In this document: piece by piece, positions 56,609-56,834 of the stretch
Numbering within the stretch: position 1 is the stretch's first letter
Layout of the letters: every line of letters begins with the position of its first letter
Assembly (NCBI GenBank): GCA_016783825.1
Contig: JADHVV010000005.1
Span: 1-56,834 of the forward strand
Source of the DNA: Candidatus Zhuqueibacterota bacterium
Lineage (GTDB): Bacteria; Zhuqueibacterota; Zhuqueibacteria; Thermofontimicrobiales; Thermofontimicrobiaceae
Direction: 5' to 3'
DNA: 56,834 nt
Position numbers and translations under genes: made by a program
The notes under the pieces: generated by a model
Database searches by the model: none
What the model was told of the DNA's origin: nothing
The model's input: the letters and a program-made list of their open reading frames with translations, nothing else

Positions 56609-56720
56609 ATAACGCACTAAAGTGCAGGCGAAGGCTGAGGCGAAGGCGAAGGAAAAAAAAGAATATCCTTGAATCTTATACCTTGCTTCGCCTTTGCCTT
56701 CGCCTCAGCCTTTTCGTTGT
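56609..56720. repeat. Word-iterated inverted repeat (gcgaaggctgaggcgaaggcgaagg type)
   Basis: The left arm gcgaaggctgaggcgaaggcgaagg pairs with cgcctttgccttcgcctcagcctt. The lead-in ataacgcactaaagtgcag recurs at 56783. Confidence 0.85.
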
Positions 56721-56782
56721 AATAGTAATTGATCTTTATTAAAAAACTTTTGCATAAAAAACAAAGATTCAACTGGTAATAC

Positions 56783-56834
56783 TATAACGCACTAAAGTGC
56801 AGGCGAAGGCTGAGGCGAAGGCGAAGGAAAAAAA
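56783..56834. repeat. Second copy of the gcgaaggctgagg repeat, cut by window edge
   Basis: About 50 bp identical to the beginning of the 56609 element (ataacgcactaaagtgcag then gcgaaggctgaggcgaagg...), in direct orientation, running off the right edge. The stretch from 56721 to 56782 between copies has no gene. Confidence 0.85.

Noticed and set aside
258-56834. CRISPR arrays
   Set aside because: Repeats are inverted, unevenly spaced and lack regular unique spacers; no cas genes.

Overview
This is chromosomal DNA from an AT-rich, Gram-negative, probably anaerobic or facultative bacterium. The signs are TolC and lipoprotein genes, Tat-exported redox enzymes, a multihaem cytochrome c and MacB-type exporters. 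Clear Shine-Dalgarno sites precede many starts, which argues against Bacteroidetes proper. Gene content fits an uncultured FCB-group lineage (Calditrichota/KSB1-like), but that placement is inference. No rRNA, tRNA, CRISPR array or prophage was seen.

Layout. (1) 1-5464, minus strand: uronate and sugar-nucleotide genes. These are the 5' end of an SSF-type sodium symporter running off the left edge (absent from the ORF track), uxaC, a galU-type nucleotidyltransferase, a glucuronokinase-like GHMP kinase and a second GHMP kinase. (2) 5659-12793, minus: dinB, then a polysaccharide set with methyltransferase, flippase, deacetylase-like protein, hexapeptide acyltransferase, D-glucuronyl C5-epimerase-like protein and nitrilase-family hydrolase. 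(3) 13001-17958: a TPR-like protein, a three-part GIY-YIG protein, a repeat-rich gap with an internally deleted IS200/RAYT transposase remnant, and four small plus-strand genes including an orphan antitoxin-like HTH protein. (4) 18207-32898, minus: a large respiratory cluster. In transcription order it holds a duplicated-fold transporter, a 50-residue paralogue of that transporter's C-terminus, three membrane ferredoxins (one truncated, one with an FMN-binding domain), a PsrB-like ferredoxin, NrfD, a molybdopterin-family protein, a seven-haem cytochrome, a membrane-anchored ferredoxin, and FrdB/FrdA-like subunits. Three toxin-antitoxin pairs sit between its genes on the same strand. (5) 33127-43251, minus: a small membrane protein, Tat-NHL propeller, pentapeptide protein, STAS protein and a MacAB-TolC-type exporter with two permeases and one ATPase. 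(6) 43941-56495, plus: DUF6132, a tiny membrane protein with an in-frame UGA (candidate selenoprotein), FmdB, thioredoxin lipoprotein, NagB/PIG-L fusion, a GxxExxY protein inside an inverted-repeat element, OB-fold lipoprotein, polyprenyl synthase, ApbE, UDP-glucuronate decarboxylase, a GT9 transferase, rsfS and argS.

How the parts may work together (inference). Glucuronate taken up by the symporter could be catabolised by UxaC or activated by the kinase and GalU-like enzyme to UDP-glucuronate. The UDP-glucuronate decarboxylase and C5-epimerase act on UDP-GlcA and on GlcA-containing polymers. In the redox cluster, electrons could pass between quinone and periplasm through NrfD, ferredoxins, the molybdopterin-family protein and the cytochrome, with a fumarate-reductase-like pair as a possible terminal module. 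ApbE could flavinylate the FMN-binding ferredoxin.

The most unusual feature is the intergenic DNA. Nearly every gap over about 100 bp holds an inverted repeat whose arms are made of reiterated short words, in at least fifteen sequence families. Several share outer terminal motifs but differ in the inner hairpin, some are nested, some supply gene stop codons, and two carry coding DNA (GxxExxY and the transposase remnant). Together they look like an undescribed modular family of small mobile elements.
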